Assembly: GCA_021498125.1 (NCBI GenBank)
Contig: JAIZWL010000003.1
Location: 124,457 to 188,456, forward strand
Source: Candidatus Thorarchaeota archaeon
GTDB lineage: Archaea; Asgardarchaeota; Thorarchaeia; Thorarchaeales; Thorarchaeaceae
Direction: 5' to 3'
DNA: 64,000 nucleotides
Part shown: positions 22,777 through 31,977 of the stretch, piece after piece
Layout of the letters: every line of letters begins with the position of its first letter
How positions within the stretch are numbered: position 1 is the first letter of the stretch
The notes under the pieces: model-generated
What the model was told of the DNA's origin: nothing
Database searches by the model: none
Seen by the model: the letters and a program-made list of their open reading frames with translations, nothing else
Position numbers and translations under genes: made by a program

Positions 22777-23718
22777 CTAGGTGGTCTGTTCGTGGCCGTC
22801 TTCTGTGATGATTATGGTGTGTTCGTGCTGAGCCACAAGTTCTCCCTTTTCCTCTGCTAGGATATGATGCGAGATGAGGGCCCCGTTCTGTTGTAGTTCT
22901 CTGATCGCCATCTTCAACGCGGCATGTTTCATACGCTTGGCCAACCATCGTTCGGCAAATGGGAACTCTTTGTATTCGCGTCGAGCGATCCCAAGAAATT
23001 GTTTTGACCCCTTGAAGCGGACAGGCACTCGTATTGGGAGAAGTTGATAGATCACCGGGTTGGGCAGATCACTGATGTTTCCAGAGCCCGTACTTGCAAA
23101 GGTCTCAACGGCATAGAACTCACCCGCCTCTACCTTGACCTCCGCCTTCCCCGATACACAAGGTACTTGTTTATCACTGTGTAGAACCCAGCGTTCAAGT
23201 TGGTGTCCCGTCAATTGTTTGATGGGTTCAAATCCTGCGCTTCGGATCGTGTCTTCTATGAGTGCACCAATCGTGTTGAGTTTTGCTCCCGGCCTCATTA
23301 ACTCGATAGCTACTGTCGTAGCCTCTTGGGCCGCCTTGACCAGGCTCTCATGTTCCGGGTTAAGGGCTTTAGTGAATGCGGTGTCAGAGATATACCCATC
23401 AATATGTGCACCACAATCGACAGTGACAAGATCTCCCTCTTGGATGACCGTTTCATCATTCAGGGGTGAGGTGTAGTGTGCTGCAATATTGTTGATCGAC
23501 ACGTTGCAAGGGAATGACGTGCCGTCCGCATGTTCTAGAATATATCCCTCCACAGCCTCGACAATGTCGATCACTTTGGTACCGGGCTTGATCATGGGGC
23601 GAGCAATATCAAGTGCTTCTCTTGCCACCACGCCCGCGCGACGCCATTTATCTAGTGGGTCTTCATTCTCATCATTCTCTTTGGTCTCTTTGTCGGGGGT
23701 TGGTTTTTTGTCTGACAA
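22777..23718 (-). CDS. map: Methionine aminopeptidase, type II
   Basis: A 313-residue metalloprotease removing N-terminal methionine. Substrate and metal residues are visible: H81 (NIAAHYTSP), D101 and D112 (VDCGAHIDGYISD), H172 (TGHQLE), E205 (AVETFAS) and E299 (QHEHT). The roughly 60-residue helical insertion between about 225 and 285 marks type II, the archaeal and eukaryotic form. The charged N-terminal extension (KPTPDKETKENDENED) is longer than in most archaea. The start is TTG with AGGTGA upstream. Confidence 0.95.
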   Translation of the reverse strand: MSDKKPTPDKETKENDENEDPLDKWRRAGVVAREALDIARPMIKPGTKVIDIVEAVEGYILEHADGTSFPCNVSINNIAAHYTSPLNDETVIQEGDLVTVDCGAHIDGYISDTAFTKALNPEHESLVKAAQEATTVAIELMRPGAKLNTIGALIEDTIRSAGFEPIKQLTGHQLERWVLHSDKQVPCVSGKAEVKVEAGEFYAVETFASTGSGNISDLPNPVIYQLLPIRVPVRFKGSKQFLGIARREYKEFPFAERWLAKRMKHAALKMAIRELQQNGALISHHILAEEKGELVAQHEHTIIITEDGHEQTT

Positions 23719-23792
23719 ATCGATTCACCTGTGATATGGCCGTATGGAGGCAATGGACTCCTTTGATAAAAGTGTTGGAATGTGATATTCTC

Positions 23793-24185
23793 TCACAGGA
23801 TAGATGCGATCTTGTTTGCTACACGAGTCATCATGAAGAACATGTACCCAAGGTTGACCTTCTTACTTGTGAGCGTGCAGAGCAATGCATCTTCTCCCGC
23901 ATTACAGATGATAATGTACCCCTTCTCGCCCTCCACAAGCATTCTGACCAACTCGCCACGCTTCAGCTGTTTGAATACCTTGCGTGTGGACATGTCGATC
24001 TGAGTCGTCCTTCCTGCAATGATATCCTCATCTGGAACATCACTACCCGGTTTTCCATCGGGGTAATGGGAACAGATTGTTAGTCCCTGTGACTTCGATA
24101 TGATTAAACTGGCCTGAACATTTCCTTGGGAGGCTCTGCTCAGGTCCTCAAGCAGCTCGGTAAGCTTCTCTGTCTTACTGGACAA
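23793..24185 (-). CDS. Roadblock/LC7 domain protein
   Basis: A 130-residue Roadblock/LC7 (longin-like) protein: an N-terminal helix (LTELLEDLSRAS), ASLIISKSQGLTICSHYP as the first strands, a central helix, and GEKGYIIICNAGEDALLCTL. Such proteins regulate small GTPases (MglB, Ragulator) and are abundant in Asgard archaea. TTG 24185 is supported by GGGAGGTCA 8 bases upstream. It sits between map and GGGP synthase on the same strand; no GTPase gene is in the window. Confidence 0.8.
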   Translation of the reverse strand: MSSKTEKLTELLEDLSRASQGNVQASLIISKSQGLTICSHYPDGKPGSDVPDEDIIAGRTTQIDMSTRKVFKQLKRGELVRMLVEGEKGYIIICNAGEDALLCTLTSKKVNLGYMFFMMTRVANKIASIL

Positions 24186-24237
24186 TTACGGGTGACCTCC
24201 CTTAGGCGCGCACTATATTCAGGAAGAGCCTCACTAT

Positions 24238-25011
24238 TTAAACTCTCTTGGCGCCAGTCTCCTTTAGTGCTTTGACTATTTTGGTGAGACCTGTACCATT
24301 ATCTCTTATTGCCTGTTTCTCCACATACGTCCCTTGCACCACAATATGAGCTCCTGCCTCGACCGCATTTGTCACGGACTGAGCATCATTGAATCCGCCA
24401 CCTGTGATGATCGGGATGTCAGAGAACTGGGAGACGGTCGAGATGATCTGAATTGGTACTCCTCCGCCTTCCGCACCGCTCCCTGCCTCCAGATAGACAA
24501 GCTTGAATCCCATGAGCTCGGCAGCAAGTGCGTACATTAGTACCAGCTTGGGTTTATCTCGTGGAAATGGTTTGGCATCGCCGACCCATGCAGCCGTCTT
24601 CCCCGGTGCGATGAGCAAGTATGCCATCGGGATCGCCTCAAGACCTGACATCTTGACACGGGCCGCTGCAAGTGACTGCGCACCGACGATCCAGTATGGG
24701 TTTGTGCTGTTGAGAAGGCTCATGAAGAACATGGCATCAGCATACTCGGAGACCCCAGTGATATTGCCCGGAAAAAGAATGGTCGGGATATCAATCGCCT
24801 CTGAGATTGCCTTGACGGCCTCGTCGATGACTCCAAAGATGGTGCTTCCCCCTATCATGATTGCGTCAGTCCCTGCCTGCTCCGAGAGCTGGGCCAGTTT
24901 GACTACCGTGTCAGTGGACATCTGTAATGGATCGGGATCGAGTAGGGTAAAATGAAGTGCACCTTCGGTGTCTATCTTGTCCCTAATATACTTCCAGACT
25001 TTTTCGGACAT
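24238..25011 (-). CDS. Geranylgeranylglyceryl phosphate synthase
   Basis: A 257-residue TIM-barrel prenyltransferase making the first ether bond of archaeal lipids from sn-glycerol-1-phosphate and geranylgeranyl diphosphate. Family motifs: HFTLLDPDP near the N-terminus, MIGGSTIFG, ILFPGNITG, VYLEAGSGAEG (phosphate and G1P binding) and ITGGGFNDAQ with VVQGTYVEK. It matches the longer group II type. It gives direct evidence for archaeal ether lipids in this organism. Confidence 0.93.
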   Translation of the reverse strand: MSEKVWKYIRDKIDTEGALHFTLLDPDPLQMSTDTVVKLAQLSEQAGTDAIMIGGSTIFGVIDEAVKAISEAIDIPTILFPGNITGVSEYADAMFFMSLLNSTNPYWIVGAQSLAAARVKMSGLEAIPMAYLLIAPGKTAAWVGDAKPFPRDKPKLVLMYALAAELMGFKLVYLEAGSGAEGGGVPIQIISTVSQFSDIPIITGGGFNDAQSVTNAVEAGAHIVVQGTYVEKQAIRDNGTGLTKIVKALKETGAKRV

Positions 25012-25084
25012 GATTTTGTCTCCAGTGTATAACGAAGCTGCCTCATGGCTGGCTTTTTACAGTTTTGGTGATTGTGCTGCGTCA

Positions 25085-25738
25085 CTAGTTTGAGGCCCCG
25101 TTCTGATCGTTCCTGCTTCTTATGCGCGGAAGAAATCGTCCTGTTCTGTTCATATATTCGCGGTATGTATCTCCAAAGTGGTGCAAGAGGCCTCTCTCCT
25201 CAACAATAGCGATCTGATAGTATGCAGGGATCCCAGTGAGTAGTATCGCCGTCACGAGTGAGGGGAACATCAGAAACAGCCCCGCAAAACTCAACCAATA
25301 TGATAGGTATGAGGGATGCCTGACCTGCGAATACGGCCCCCTTGTGACAAGCCTGTGATCTTTAGGCATTAGCCACGAGCTAGCCCCTGCTCCGCGAACG
25401 GCTCGTGACCATAGATGGAGAAAGATGCCGCTCTCCAACAATGCAAAACCGACAATCCAGAGCCACATGGGAGAATCATATGATACTATGAGTACGAGTA
25501 ATAATAGCGTCATATTGTGCTGTAGCCATGCGACGGATATGACCAGGACCAATAGAAATGAGAGCAGTGTAGTGATTGTCACGATCCAAAGTACGTTTCG
25601 TGGAAGGTCCTCATTTGGTTCTTTTAATCCGGCGTTCTTCTGTCGCCTGATTTTTTTAATATCAAGATAGATATGCGTGATGACATCCACCGTTGTAAGT
25701 ATGCCCGTTACTGGGCCAATGATCTGAAGATCTATCAT
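25085..25738 (-). CDS. Membrane methyltransferase-like protein (ICMT/PEMT family), second copy
   Basis: A 217-residue protein with about five membrane segments and the C-terminal SAM-site signature: LVTRGPYSQVRHPSYLSYW and EERGLLHHFGDTYREYMNRTGRFLPR. This is closer to isoprenylcysteine methyltransferase and phospholipid N-methyltransferase than the protein at 2527-3132, which shares only the C-terminal motifs. The substrate is unknown; lying next to an ether-lipid enzyme, a lipid substrate is possible but not shown. Confidence 0.78.
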   Translation of the reverse strand: MIDLQIIGPVTGILTTVDVITHIYLDIKKIRRQKNAGLKEPNEDLPRNVLWIVTITTLLSFLLVLVISVAWLQHNMTLLLLVLIVSYDSPMWLWIVGFALLESGIFLHLWSRAVRGAGASSWLMPKDHRLVTRGPYSQVRHPSYLSYWLSFAGLFLMFPSLVTAILLTGIPAYYQIAIVEERGLLHHFGDTYREYMNRTGRFLPRIRSRNDQNGASN

Positions 25739-25854
25739 ACTGCGTCAGCACACCTATGAATTTTGAAGATACTATTGGATTTGTTCATTTGGTATCATGC
25801 AGATACACACTTTCGAACATATTTCACGAGCTGTATGACCGAAAATGGAACGTA

Positions 25855-25868
25855 ATCCTTTATTATTC
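25855..25868 (+). promoter_or_regulatory. TATA-like box of hdrA
   Basis: CCTTTATTATTCC lies about 90 bases before the hdrA ATG, in a gap between divergent genes. A start near 25888 would leave a leader of about 70 bases ending in a GAGGA ribosome binding site. Confidence 0.35.
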
Positions 25869-25955
25869 CTCTAGTGCATCGTTCCTCATAATATCGACAA
25901 CGGGGCTGTGCAGGTATGAACTGCAAAGCACGCTGTGCGCGACGAGGAATCGATC

Positions 25956-27935
25956 ATGCCTGAACCACGAATTGGAATTTTCATTTGTCATTGTGGTAGT
26001 AATATCGCAGGTGTCGTGGATATAGGCCGAGTACTAGATGAGGTGAAGAATCTTCCAAATGTCGTGCATGTGGAGGATTACAAGTATCTCTGTTCCAGAC
26101 CCGGCCAGCAGATCATCAAGGATAGAATCAATGAGATGCGTCTCGATCGAGTGGTCATTGGTTCCTGTTCTCCGCGGATGCATGAACTGACCTTTCGACA
26201 GACCATGCGAGAGGGTAATCTAAATCCGTTCCTTCTTGAGATTGCTAATCTACGTGAACAGAACAGCTGGATTCATCAGGAACACCCCGAGGCCGCTACC
26301 GAGAAGGCTATCGATCTCATCCGTATGGCAGTCGCGCGCGCAAGATTATTGGAGCCACTTGAAGAAACCGAAGTGGCCATTGAGAAATCCTCTCTGGTCA
26401 TTGGTGGCGGGATCGCAGGTATTTCAGCCGCCCTTGACATGGCCGATGCGGGATTCAAAGTATACATTGTCGAAAAGGAGCCCAGCATTGGCGGAAAGAT
26501 GGCCCGCTGGGACAAGACCTTCCCCACACTTGATTGTGCCTCCTGTATTCTGACCCCGCGAATGGCGGAGACCGGGTCTCATCCAAACATCGAGCTCTTG
26601 ACGATGGCCGAGGTCGATCAGGTGGAGGGCTTCGTTGGTAACTTTGAGGTGACCATCAAACAGCGACCACGTTATGTTGACATTGACAAGTGTACCAGTT
26701 GCGGTGACTGTTCTGATGTCTGCCCTGTTGATGTTCCCGCAGAGTTCGATGCAAATCTGACATATCGTAAGGCGATCTATATTCCCTTTGCGCAGGCAGT
26801 TCCCTCAGCCTACCTCTTGGACATGGACAACTGTCTTGGTGTTGATGCGGTACGCTGTGGCAAATGTAAGGAGGCCTGCGGTGCAGAGGCTATCAATTAT
26901 GACGATCAAGAGAAGACGATCAAGATCAAAGTCGGTACCATTATTGTAGCAACGGGCTTTGACCTCTTTGACGCCACAAAGAAAGAAGAGTACGGGTACG
27001 GCGAGTTTCCGAATGTGGTCAATATCGGCGAAGTGGAACGCATGCTCAGTTCAGCCGGACCGACACAAGGACATGTGGTCCGCCCCTCTGATCTGAAAGA
27101 GCCGAAACGTATCGTCTATGTCCAGTGTGTTGGCAGTCGGGATGAGCGTACGAACCGGTATTGTTCGCGTGTCTGTTGTATGACTGCAATCAAGCAGGCT
27201 CGAATGATCCGTGACAAGTTGGGTGCGGAGATCTACATCTTCTATATTGACCTTCGAACCTTCGGAAAGGGTTACGAGGAGTTCTATGAGTCAACAGCAG
27301 CGGCCGGTGTCAATTTCATTCGTGGCCGTGTTGGAGAGATCCTGCAAGATGACGAGACTCATAGTCTGACTGTGAGGGGTGAGGACACGCTTCTCGGGAA
27401 ACCCGTCAATCTGGATGACGTGGATCTTGTTGTTCTGTCTACCGGGGTCGTGCCTCCAGAGTCGGCAAAGAAGGTCCGTCATATTCTCAATCTTAGTCAG
27501 TCCCCTGATGGGTTCTTGCTTGAGGCGCATCCAAAGCTTCGCCCTGTTGATAGTTTTAATGATGGTATCTTTGTTGCAGGCATGGCTCAGGGTCCAAAGG
27601 ATATTCCCGATACTGTCGCTCAGGCCAAGGCTGCGGCAGCAGGTGCGATGGCACTAATGGGCAAGGGTAAGATCAGTATTGAGCCATACTATTCCATTGT
27701 TGACGAGAACAAGTGCTCTGGCTGCAGGGTCTGCGTCTCCGTCTGTCCCTACAATGCAATTACGATCAACGAACGCGAGAAGGCGAATGTCAATCCTGCG
27801 CTCTGCAAGGGCTGTGGAACCTGTACTGCGACCTGCCCTAGTGGAGCTATCACATCGCAGCACTATACCGATGGCCAGATTCTTGCAATGATCAACGAGT
27901 ATCTGTCCGGAACGATCGGGGCGCCACAGGAATAG
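25956..27935 (+). CDS. hdrA: Heterodisulfide reductase subunit A-like flavoprotein (HdrA)
   Basis: A 659-residue iron-sulfur flavoprotein, the electron-bifurcating core of Hdr complexes. In order: an N-terminal cluster motif (ICHCGSNIAGVVD); the FAD domain (GGGIAGISAALDMADAG) with CASCIL; an inserted ferredoxin (CTSCGDCSDVCP and CGKCKEACG); a second nucleotide-binding part with RYCSRVCCM; and two C-terminal 4Fe-4S motifs (CSGCRVCVSVCP, CKGCGTCTATCP). The positions that carry Sec in some methanogen HdrA proteins are Cys here. ATG 25956 is preceded by GAGGA. HdrB and HdrC are not adjacent, so the partner is unknown. Confidence 0.93.
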   Translation: MPEPRIGIFICHCGSNIAGVVDIGRVLDEVKNLPNVVHVEDYKYLCSRPGQQIIKDRINEMRLDRVVIGSCSPRMHELTFRQTMREGNLNPFLLEIANLREQNSWIHQEHPEAATEKAIDLIRMAVARARLLEPLEETEVAIEKSSLVIGGGIAGISAALDMADAGFKVYIVEKEPSIGGKMARWDKTFPTLDCASCILTPRMAETGSHPNIELLTMAEVDQVEGFVGNFEVTIKQRPRYVDIDKCTSCGDCSDVCPVDVPAEFDANLTYRKAIYIPFAQAVPSAYLLDMDNCLGVDAVRCGKCKEACGAEAINYDDQEKTIKIKVGTIIVATGFDLFDATKKEEYGYGEFPNVVNIGEVERMLSSAGPTQGHVVRPSDLKEPKRIVYVQCVGSRDERTNRYCSRVCCMTAIKQARMIRDKLGAEIYIFYIDLRTFGKGYEEFYESTAAAGVNFIRGRVGEILQDDETHSLTVRGEDTLLGKPVNLDDVDLVVLSTGVVPPESAKKVRHILNLSQSPDGFLLEAHPKLRPVDSFNDGIFVAGMAQGPKDIPDTVAQAKAAAAGAMALMGKGKISIEPYYSIVDENKCSGCRVCVSVCPYNAITINEREKANVNPALCKGCGTCTATCPSGAITSQHYTDGQILAMINEYLSGTIGAPQE

Positions 27936-27984
27936 AACGATACATATCGGAAGCATTTTCCGTAGGTCGTAGAGTGTAGTCGGT

Positions 27985-28614
27985 ATGACCGAACCGCAAC
28001 TGACAGTGGCAATTCTTGCTGGAGGCGATTCCACTCGCTTTACTACTGATAAGGCTCTGGCTCAGTTTCGTGGACGCCCCCTACTCCAGCATATGTTGGC
28101 TATTGCCCATCAAGTATCGTCTAATGTCATAGTTGTGGTCTCGAGCGAGGATCAGGCGGACCGATTCAGACCACTGGTGGGTTCGGTCAAGATAGTCTCC
28201 GACCCTGAGGGCACTGAGAAGTGTGCACTCACAGGGGCCTTGACCGCATTCGAGTATGTTGGTTCCCCGTTTACGCTCCTGCTTCCTGTAGACACGCCCT
28301 TGGCAAACGTGCCTCTTCTGAAGGCACTGTACGATCTTAGGGGCACGCATAGTGCTATTGTCCCCTCTTGGCCTGAGGGCTATGTTGAGCCTCTCCATGC
28401 GGTCTATCGTACAGAGACCGCCTATGCACGGGGTCTCGGCATCTTTGAACAGGGCGACCGGAAGATGCAGGCCCTTCTCGATGTCCTGCCTAATGTGCTC
28501 TACATATCCACACTGGTCCTCAAAGAATTTGATCCCGACTTGAGAACCTTTGCTAATATCAATACCGAACAAGATCTCAGGCGCCTTGAGAGGCATCGCG
28601 GCCGTGCAAGTTAG
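27985..28614 (+). CDS. mobA: Molybdenum cofactor guanylyltransferase (MobA-like)
   Basis: A 209-residue nucleotidyltransferase that attaches GMP to the molybdenum or tungsten cofactor. The GTP-binding N-terminus reads VAILAGGDSTRFTTDKALAQF, with the LAGG...DK pattern of MobA; LLPVDTPLANVPLL is the metal-binding region and NINTEQDLRRLE the family's C-terminal signature. It overlaps the convergent hypD by 4 bases and follows hdrA by 49 bases. Confidence 0.9.
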   Translation: MTEPQLTVAILAGGDSTRFTTDKALAQFRGRPLLQHMLAIAHQVSSNVIVVVSSEDQADRFRPLVGSVKIVSDPEGTEKCALTGALTAFEYVGSPFTLLLPVDTPLANVPLLKALYDLRGTHSAIVPSWPEGYVEPLHAVYRTETAYARGLGIFEQGDRKMQALLDVLPNVLYISTLVLKEFDPDLRTFANINTEQDLRRLERHRGRAS

Positions 28615-29690
28615 AGGTTCATGTTCAGATAACGTATTCTGCATGTTCCCTCATGACCGACCATACAGGGGCCGTAGGGTTCAGCGGCCGTGCACTGTTT
28701 TCCAAATAATGGGCAGTCTTCAGGGTCTAATATTCCAAGAATGACTTTGTGACATTGGCATCCGGGAAGAATATCTACAGACTCCATTGGTGGGAACTCG
28801 AACTTCTTACGGGCATCGTGATCCGCAAATCTCTCGTGTAGATAATATCCCGACTTCTTTATCACACCGAGACCTCGCCATGGAGCATCATCGATATAGA
28901 ATGCGTCCTCCAGCATCTTGAGAGCAACGGGGTTCCCCTCAGGACGGACCACTCTCCTGTACTCGTTTTCAGAGGTTGCGCGTCCCTCCTCGATCTGGAC
29001 CAGTATCATCCTTACTGCTTCGAGCACATCTAATGGCTCAAACCCTGCTGCAACACAGGGAACATGATGCTTCTCCGCAAGTGGTTCGTAGACCTTCGTA
29101 CCAATGATCGTGCTCACATGACCTGGAGTTATGAAGCCATCAACAGCAAACCCCTCGATATGCACAAGGATCTCCATTGCTGGAGGGATTACCTTTAGTG
29201 AGGTGAAGAGCGAGAAGTTCTCGGGAGGGCCTCTCAGTATCTCTACTGCGAATGTTGGAGCAGTGGTCTCAAAACCCGCTCCCATGAAAATGACCTCTCT
29301 GTCGGGGTTCTCGCGGGCTATCTCAACGGCATCGTTGATTCCATATACGACTCGCACATCAGCCCCTTTCATCCGTTCCTTTTCAAGCGACGAGGTGGTC
29401 GAGGGAACCTGTATCATGTCACCAAATGTTGTAATGATATGTCCCTGTCGTGCAAGTTCTACGATCTTATCGACATCTTCGGCAGCACAGACACAGACTG
29501 GGCATCCCGGACCCGCAACGAGTGAGATGTTTTCAGGAAGAAGCGCCCGGAGACCATTACTACTGATCGTGTCCTCGTGAGTGCCACAGACATGGACGAT
29601 TCGAATCTTTTTCCCTTTGGAGCGACGTTGGATCTCTCGAACAATTGCCTCTGCATAATGAGGATCACGGAATTTCTTGAAGTCGAGCAT
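28611..29690 (-). CDS. hypD: Hydrogenase maturation factor HypD
   Basis: A 359-residue iron-sulfur protein that with HypC assembles the Fe(CN)2CO group of [NiFe] hydrogenases. Signatures: VHVCGTHEDTI, GPGCPVCVC (catalytic Cys pair), GFETTAPTFA and the C-terminal 4Fe-4S region (ILPGCQCHKVILG, CPLFGKQC, GPCMVGHEGTC). It implies a [NiFe] hydrogenase elsewhere in the genome; the other hyp genes are not in this window. It converges on mobA. Confidence 0.95.
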   Translation of the reverse strand: MLDFKKFRDPHYAEAIVREIQRRSKGKKIRIVHVCGTHEDTISSNGLRALLPENISLVAGPGCPVCVCAAEDVDKIVELARQGHIITTFGDMIQVPSTTSSLEKERMKGADVRVVYGINDAVEIARENPDREVIFMGAGFETTAPTFAVEILRGPPENFSLFTSLKVIPPAMEILVHIEGFAVDGFITPGHVSTIIGTKVYEPLAEKHHVPCVAAGFEPLDVLEAVRMILVQIEEGRATSENEYRRVVRPEGNPVALKMLEDAFYIDDAPWRGLGVIKKSGYYLHERFADHDARKKFEFPPMESVDILPGCQCHKVILGILDPEDCPLFGKQCTAAEPYGPCMVGHEGTCRIRYLNMNL

Positions 29691-29761
29691 TCTGTTTCAG
29701 GGCCTCGTCGCGTCTGATGTTGTGAGGCCATAAAAGAGCCATGATATGGCCGTGACGGATC

Positions 29762-30088
29762 TCAAGTGGTCTTCGAGTGTGCCTCATCTAAAAGTACCAA
29801 GGCCTCCCCGATCGATATTGAGAGGCGACCCGCCAGCTCACGCGGTGAAATGTCTGGTCTCTCTGGCAATATGTGTGCCTGCAAATAGCTTGCAAGACCC
29901 GGATAAAGAGGATTCCTTCGAGTGGTCTCTACAAGAATGGGCCAGAGCGGATTGTTTTTGACATCCCCTAAGTCTTCATCAAAGAGGGGTCCTATAAAGA
30001 CTGGTCGTCCTATTGAAGATGTGTTCGTCTTTGAGAGTGGAGTTGCTGGTTCAAAATGATCCGTCAATCTCTTCTGTTTCATCTGCAT
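29762..30088 (-). CDS. Small protein with N-terminal PIP-box-like motif
   Basis: A 108-residue protein. Residues 5-12 are QKRLTDHF, matching the PCNA-interacting-peptide consensus Q-x-x-[ILM]-x-x-[FHY]-[FY] at the extreme N-terminus. A low-complexity linker follows, then a short helical domain ending RPDISPRELAGRLSISIGEALVLLDEAH, which looks like a helix-turn-helix. The start could be the ATG at 30088 or the one two codons later, which has better spacing to GAAGGG. No family recognised; a PCNA-bound regulator is a hypothesis. Confidence 0.6.
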   Translation of the reverse strand: MQMKQKRLTDHFEPATPLSKTNTSSIGRPVFIGPLFDEDLGDVKNNPLWPILVETTRRNPLYPGLASYLQAHILPERPDISPRELAGRLSISIGEALVLLDEAHSKTT

Positions 30089-30215
30089 CCCTTCAGGTAG
30101 TGCATCCCGGCGTGGACTGAGTCCAAGGATAGTATTCTCAAGAATGTTTTAAACATTGAGGGAGATGAACTGGACATTAGCCAATTTAGTAAGCTTTAAC
30201 TAGATGCTTCTGAGT

Positions 30216-30227
30216 GGTCTAATAGTA
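30216..30227 (+). promoter_or_regulatory. TATA-like box of the DUF211 gene
   Basis: AATAGTATAAGA lies about 50 bases before the TTG start at 30273 in the 184-base divergent intergenic region. Predicted from sequence and spacing only. Confidence 0.35.
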
Positions 30228-30272
30228 TAAGATTACTGGCCTCGAGCCAGCAACCTGGGGAATGATTACCAA

Positions 30273-30569
30273 TTGCCACACGGCATCCGTAGAATAGTTT
30301 TGGACGTTTTGAAACCGCACACACCACGAATCACCGACCTTGCGTTGATGATCTCGCGGGATGAGCGGGTGAACGGTATTAATCTCTCTCTCAAAGAGGT
30401 TGATCAGAATACAGAGTCAATTTCGGTGACAATTGAGGGTGATGACCTCGACTTTGAATCGATCAAGGAGATTCTTGAGCAAGCAGGTGCTGTCATCCAT
30501 TCAATTGATCAAGTAGTCGCTGGAAAGCGATTCGTGGAAGAGGTCACTCTTCAACCAGAGAATAGCTGA
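30273..30569 (+). CDS. DUF211 family protein
   Basis: A 98-residue archaeal DUF211 protein with a ferredoxin-like fold. It begins [17 protein letters not shown], continues [27 protein letters not shown] and ends [17 protein letters not shown], the family landmarks. Start is TTG with GGGGA upstream. Members form ring oligomers and may bind metal; the physiological role is not known. It converges on a cyclin-fold-like gene. Confidence 0.88.
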   Translation: MPHGIRRIVLDVLKPHTPRITDLALMISRDERVNGINLSLKEVDQNTESISVTIEGDDLDFESIKEILEQAGAVIHSIDQVVAGKRFVEEVTLQPENS

Positions 30570-30582
30570 TGTCTGTTGAGAG

Positions 30583-31191
30583 TCAATGGTCAAGTTCTTT
30601 GACCAGTCGTTGACTCTCGACCTCGATCTTTCTTTTTACGATTCCAAGTAGTTCCTGCTCAAATACCGTTGGAATTATTTTCACGACATTACAGAGCCTG
30701 TCTACGATGCGTTCCGCAAGTGCGGCTGGCGATACTGCTCCGCCCCGTACGATACTCAGTACGACTTCTTCTCCAACGCTTGATTTCACAATCGAATTTA
30801 TCACGCTAGCGATTGTGCCATTCGGGTCTGCAAAGAAGGGTAACTGTGTCCTGTCGCGGAAGACAAGGAATCCCAAGGTCTCAACTATGCTATCCGTATA
30901 CCATTCGAGGCTCGATTCTTTCAATCTGAGTCGCATGGCAAACTCATTCTTTGTCAGTGGGTTGGGGTGGCTCCAAGGATGTCGTGAGACAATGTATAAT
31001 GCTGCACCAAAAAGGGAGTCTGCCTCTCGTGGGGCACCCATTTGGGAGATGTATCGTCTGACCAAGTCCAACGCTACTGACTGATAGCGTTCGTCAACCC
31101 TGTTCTCCTCGTAAAATCCGTGAGCATCGCGCACAAAATTCACTACTACTTGCGGGTTGACAACCATTTCCGTGTTCTCGCTATGATACAC
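30583..31191 (-). CDS. Possible cyclin-fold (TFB-like) protein
   Basis: A 202-residue helical protein. Residues about 38-110 (ALDLVRRYIS, FGAALYIVSRHPW, NEFAMRLRLKESSLEWYTDSIV, LGFLVF) follow the spacing of a cyclin box as in TFB core repeats, but without a zinc ribbon and with low similarity to the two TFBs here. The C-terminal 90 residues are helical with no motif. A minus-strand TATA-like GTTTATATTC lies near 31244-31253. The cyclin reading is tentative. Confidence 0.5.
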   Translation of the reverse strand: MYHSENTEMVVNPQVVVNFVRDAHGFYEENRVDERYQSVALDLVRRYISQMGAPREADSLFGAALYIVSRHPWSHPNPLTKNEFAMRLRLKESSLEWYTDSIVETLGFLVFRDRTQLPFFADPNGTIASVINSIVKSSVGEEVVLSIVRGGAVSPAALAERIVDRLCNVVKIIPTVFEQELLGIVKRKIEVESQRLVKELDH

Positions 31192-31317
31192 GATGCTCTC
31201 TCCTGCCGTCTCTAACCGACAGCCATGTTCTCTCGGGGATTTTCTGAATATAAACCATTTTGCATGCGAAGTTGAGGTGAGGGGATTCCGCGCGCTGCCG
31301 TTTTTCGACGTTTTTGC

Positions 31318-31977
31318 CTATCGTTTTGTGTAAACCTTTTCCAAGGCCCATCGTAGCGCACGCTGAATCTCTTCCAATCGTGCCTTTGTTCCATAATTTT
31401 TAATGATTATCTCCTTCAAGAATCCCTCTTCATCACTCACGTTGAAGTCGAAGACCTGATCCCATGTGATCTCGCCATTCTCGACCCTATGACGATCCTC
31501 CTGCTGGAACTTGCCGAGTATTCGTTCTACAAAGAACCTTGCAAATGCACCTCGCTTGATGTCATAGAGTGCATCCTCAGCAGGGGTGATCACGAGCGTG
31601 CCATTCTCGTTCTGTATCGTGGCCAAGAGAGTCGTTCGTGATTTATTGAAGACCTCTATGGTCTTGGGGGTCTCGGGTGCAGCGGTCTCCGGTGTCCTCT
31701 GCACTGTGGCTGTTGGTTGTGTGGTATCGACCTTTCCAAGGGCCGTATCGGCAGTGGCAAAGCTCCCAACGCCTATAGTATTATCCAGTGCCTGACGGTA
31801 TGCTCGGATCTTTTCTAACCGTGCACTGAGTCTCTCGTATTCTTCATCAAGTTCTTTTCTCAATTCTAAGAGAATTCGTATGCGAGGATCTTCCAGTGCA
31901 TGCACCACCTTTTCAAAGACTTGCCCGAGCAGGTAAGTCTTCCTGCACTTGTATATCTTCGCTTGTATTATATTCAC
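31318..31977 (-). CDS. Coiled-coil protein coupled to ferredoxin, unknown
   Basis: A 219-residue protein: an N-terminal charged coiled coil (about 20-70, LRKELDEEYERLSARLEKI), a Thr/Pro/Ala-rich linker (75-105), and a C-terminal alpha/beta domain (LLATIQNENGTLVITP, FFVERILGKFQ, GFLKEIIIKNYG). Its GTG start overlaps the TGA of the upstream ferredoxin as GTGA, so the two are translationally coupled. I do not recognise the family. Confidence 0.7.
   Translation of the reverse strand: MNIIQAKIYKCRKTYLLGQVFEKVVHALEDPRIRILLELRKELDEEYERLSARLEKIRAYRQALDNTIGVGSFATADTALGKVDTTQPTATVQRTPETAAPETPKTIEVFNKSRTTLLATIQNENGTLVITPAEDALYDIKRGAFARFFVERILGKFQQEDRHRVENGEITWDQVFDFNVSDEEGFLKEIIIKNYGTKARLEEIQRALRWALEKVYTKR

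Noticed and set aside
25956-27935. HdrA as a selenoprotein
   Set aside because: The frame is continuous and the positions where Sec occurs in some methanogen homologues are encoded by Cys codons.
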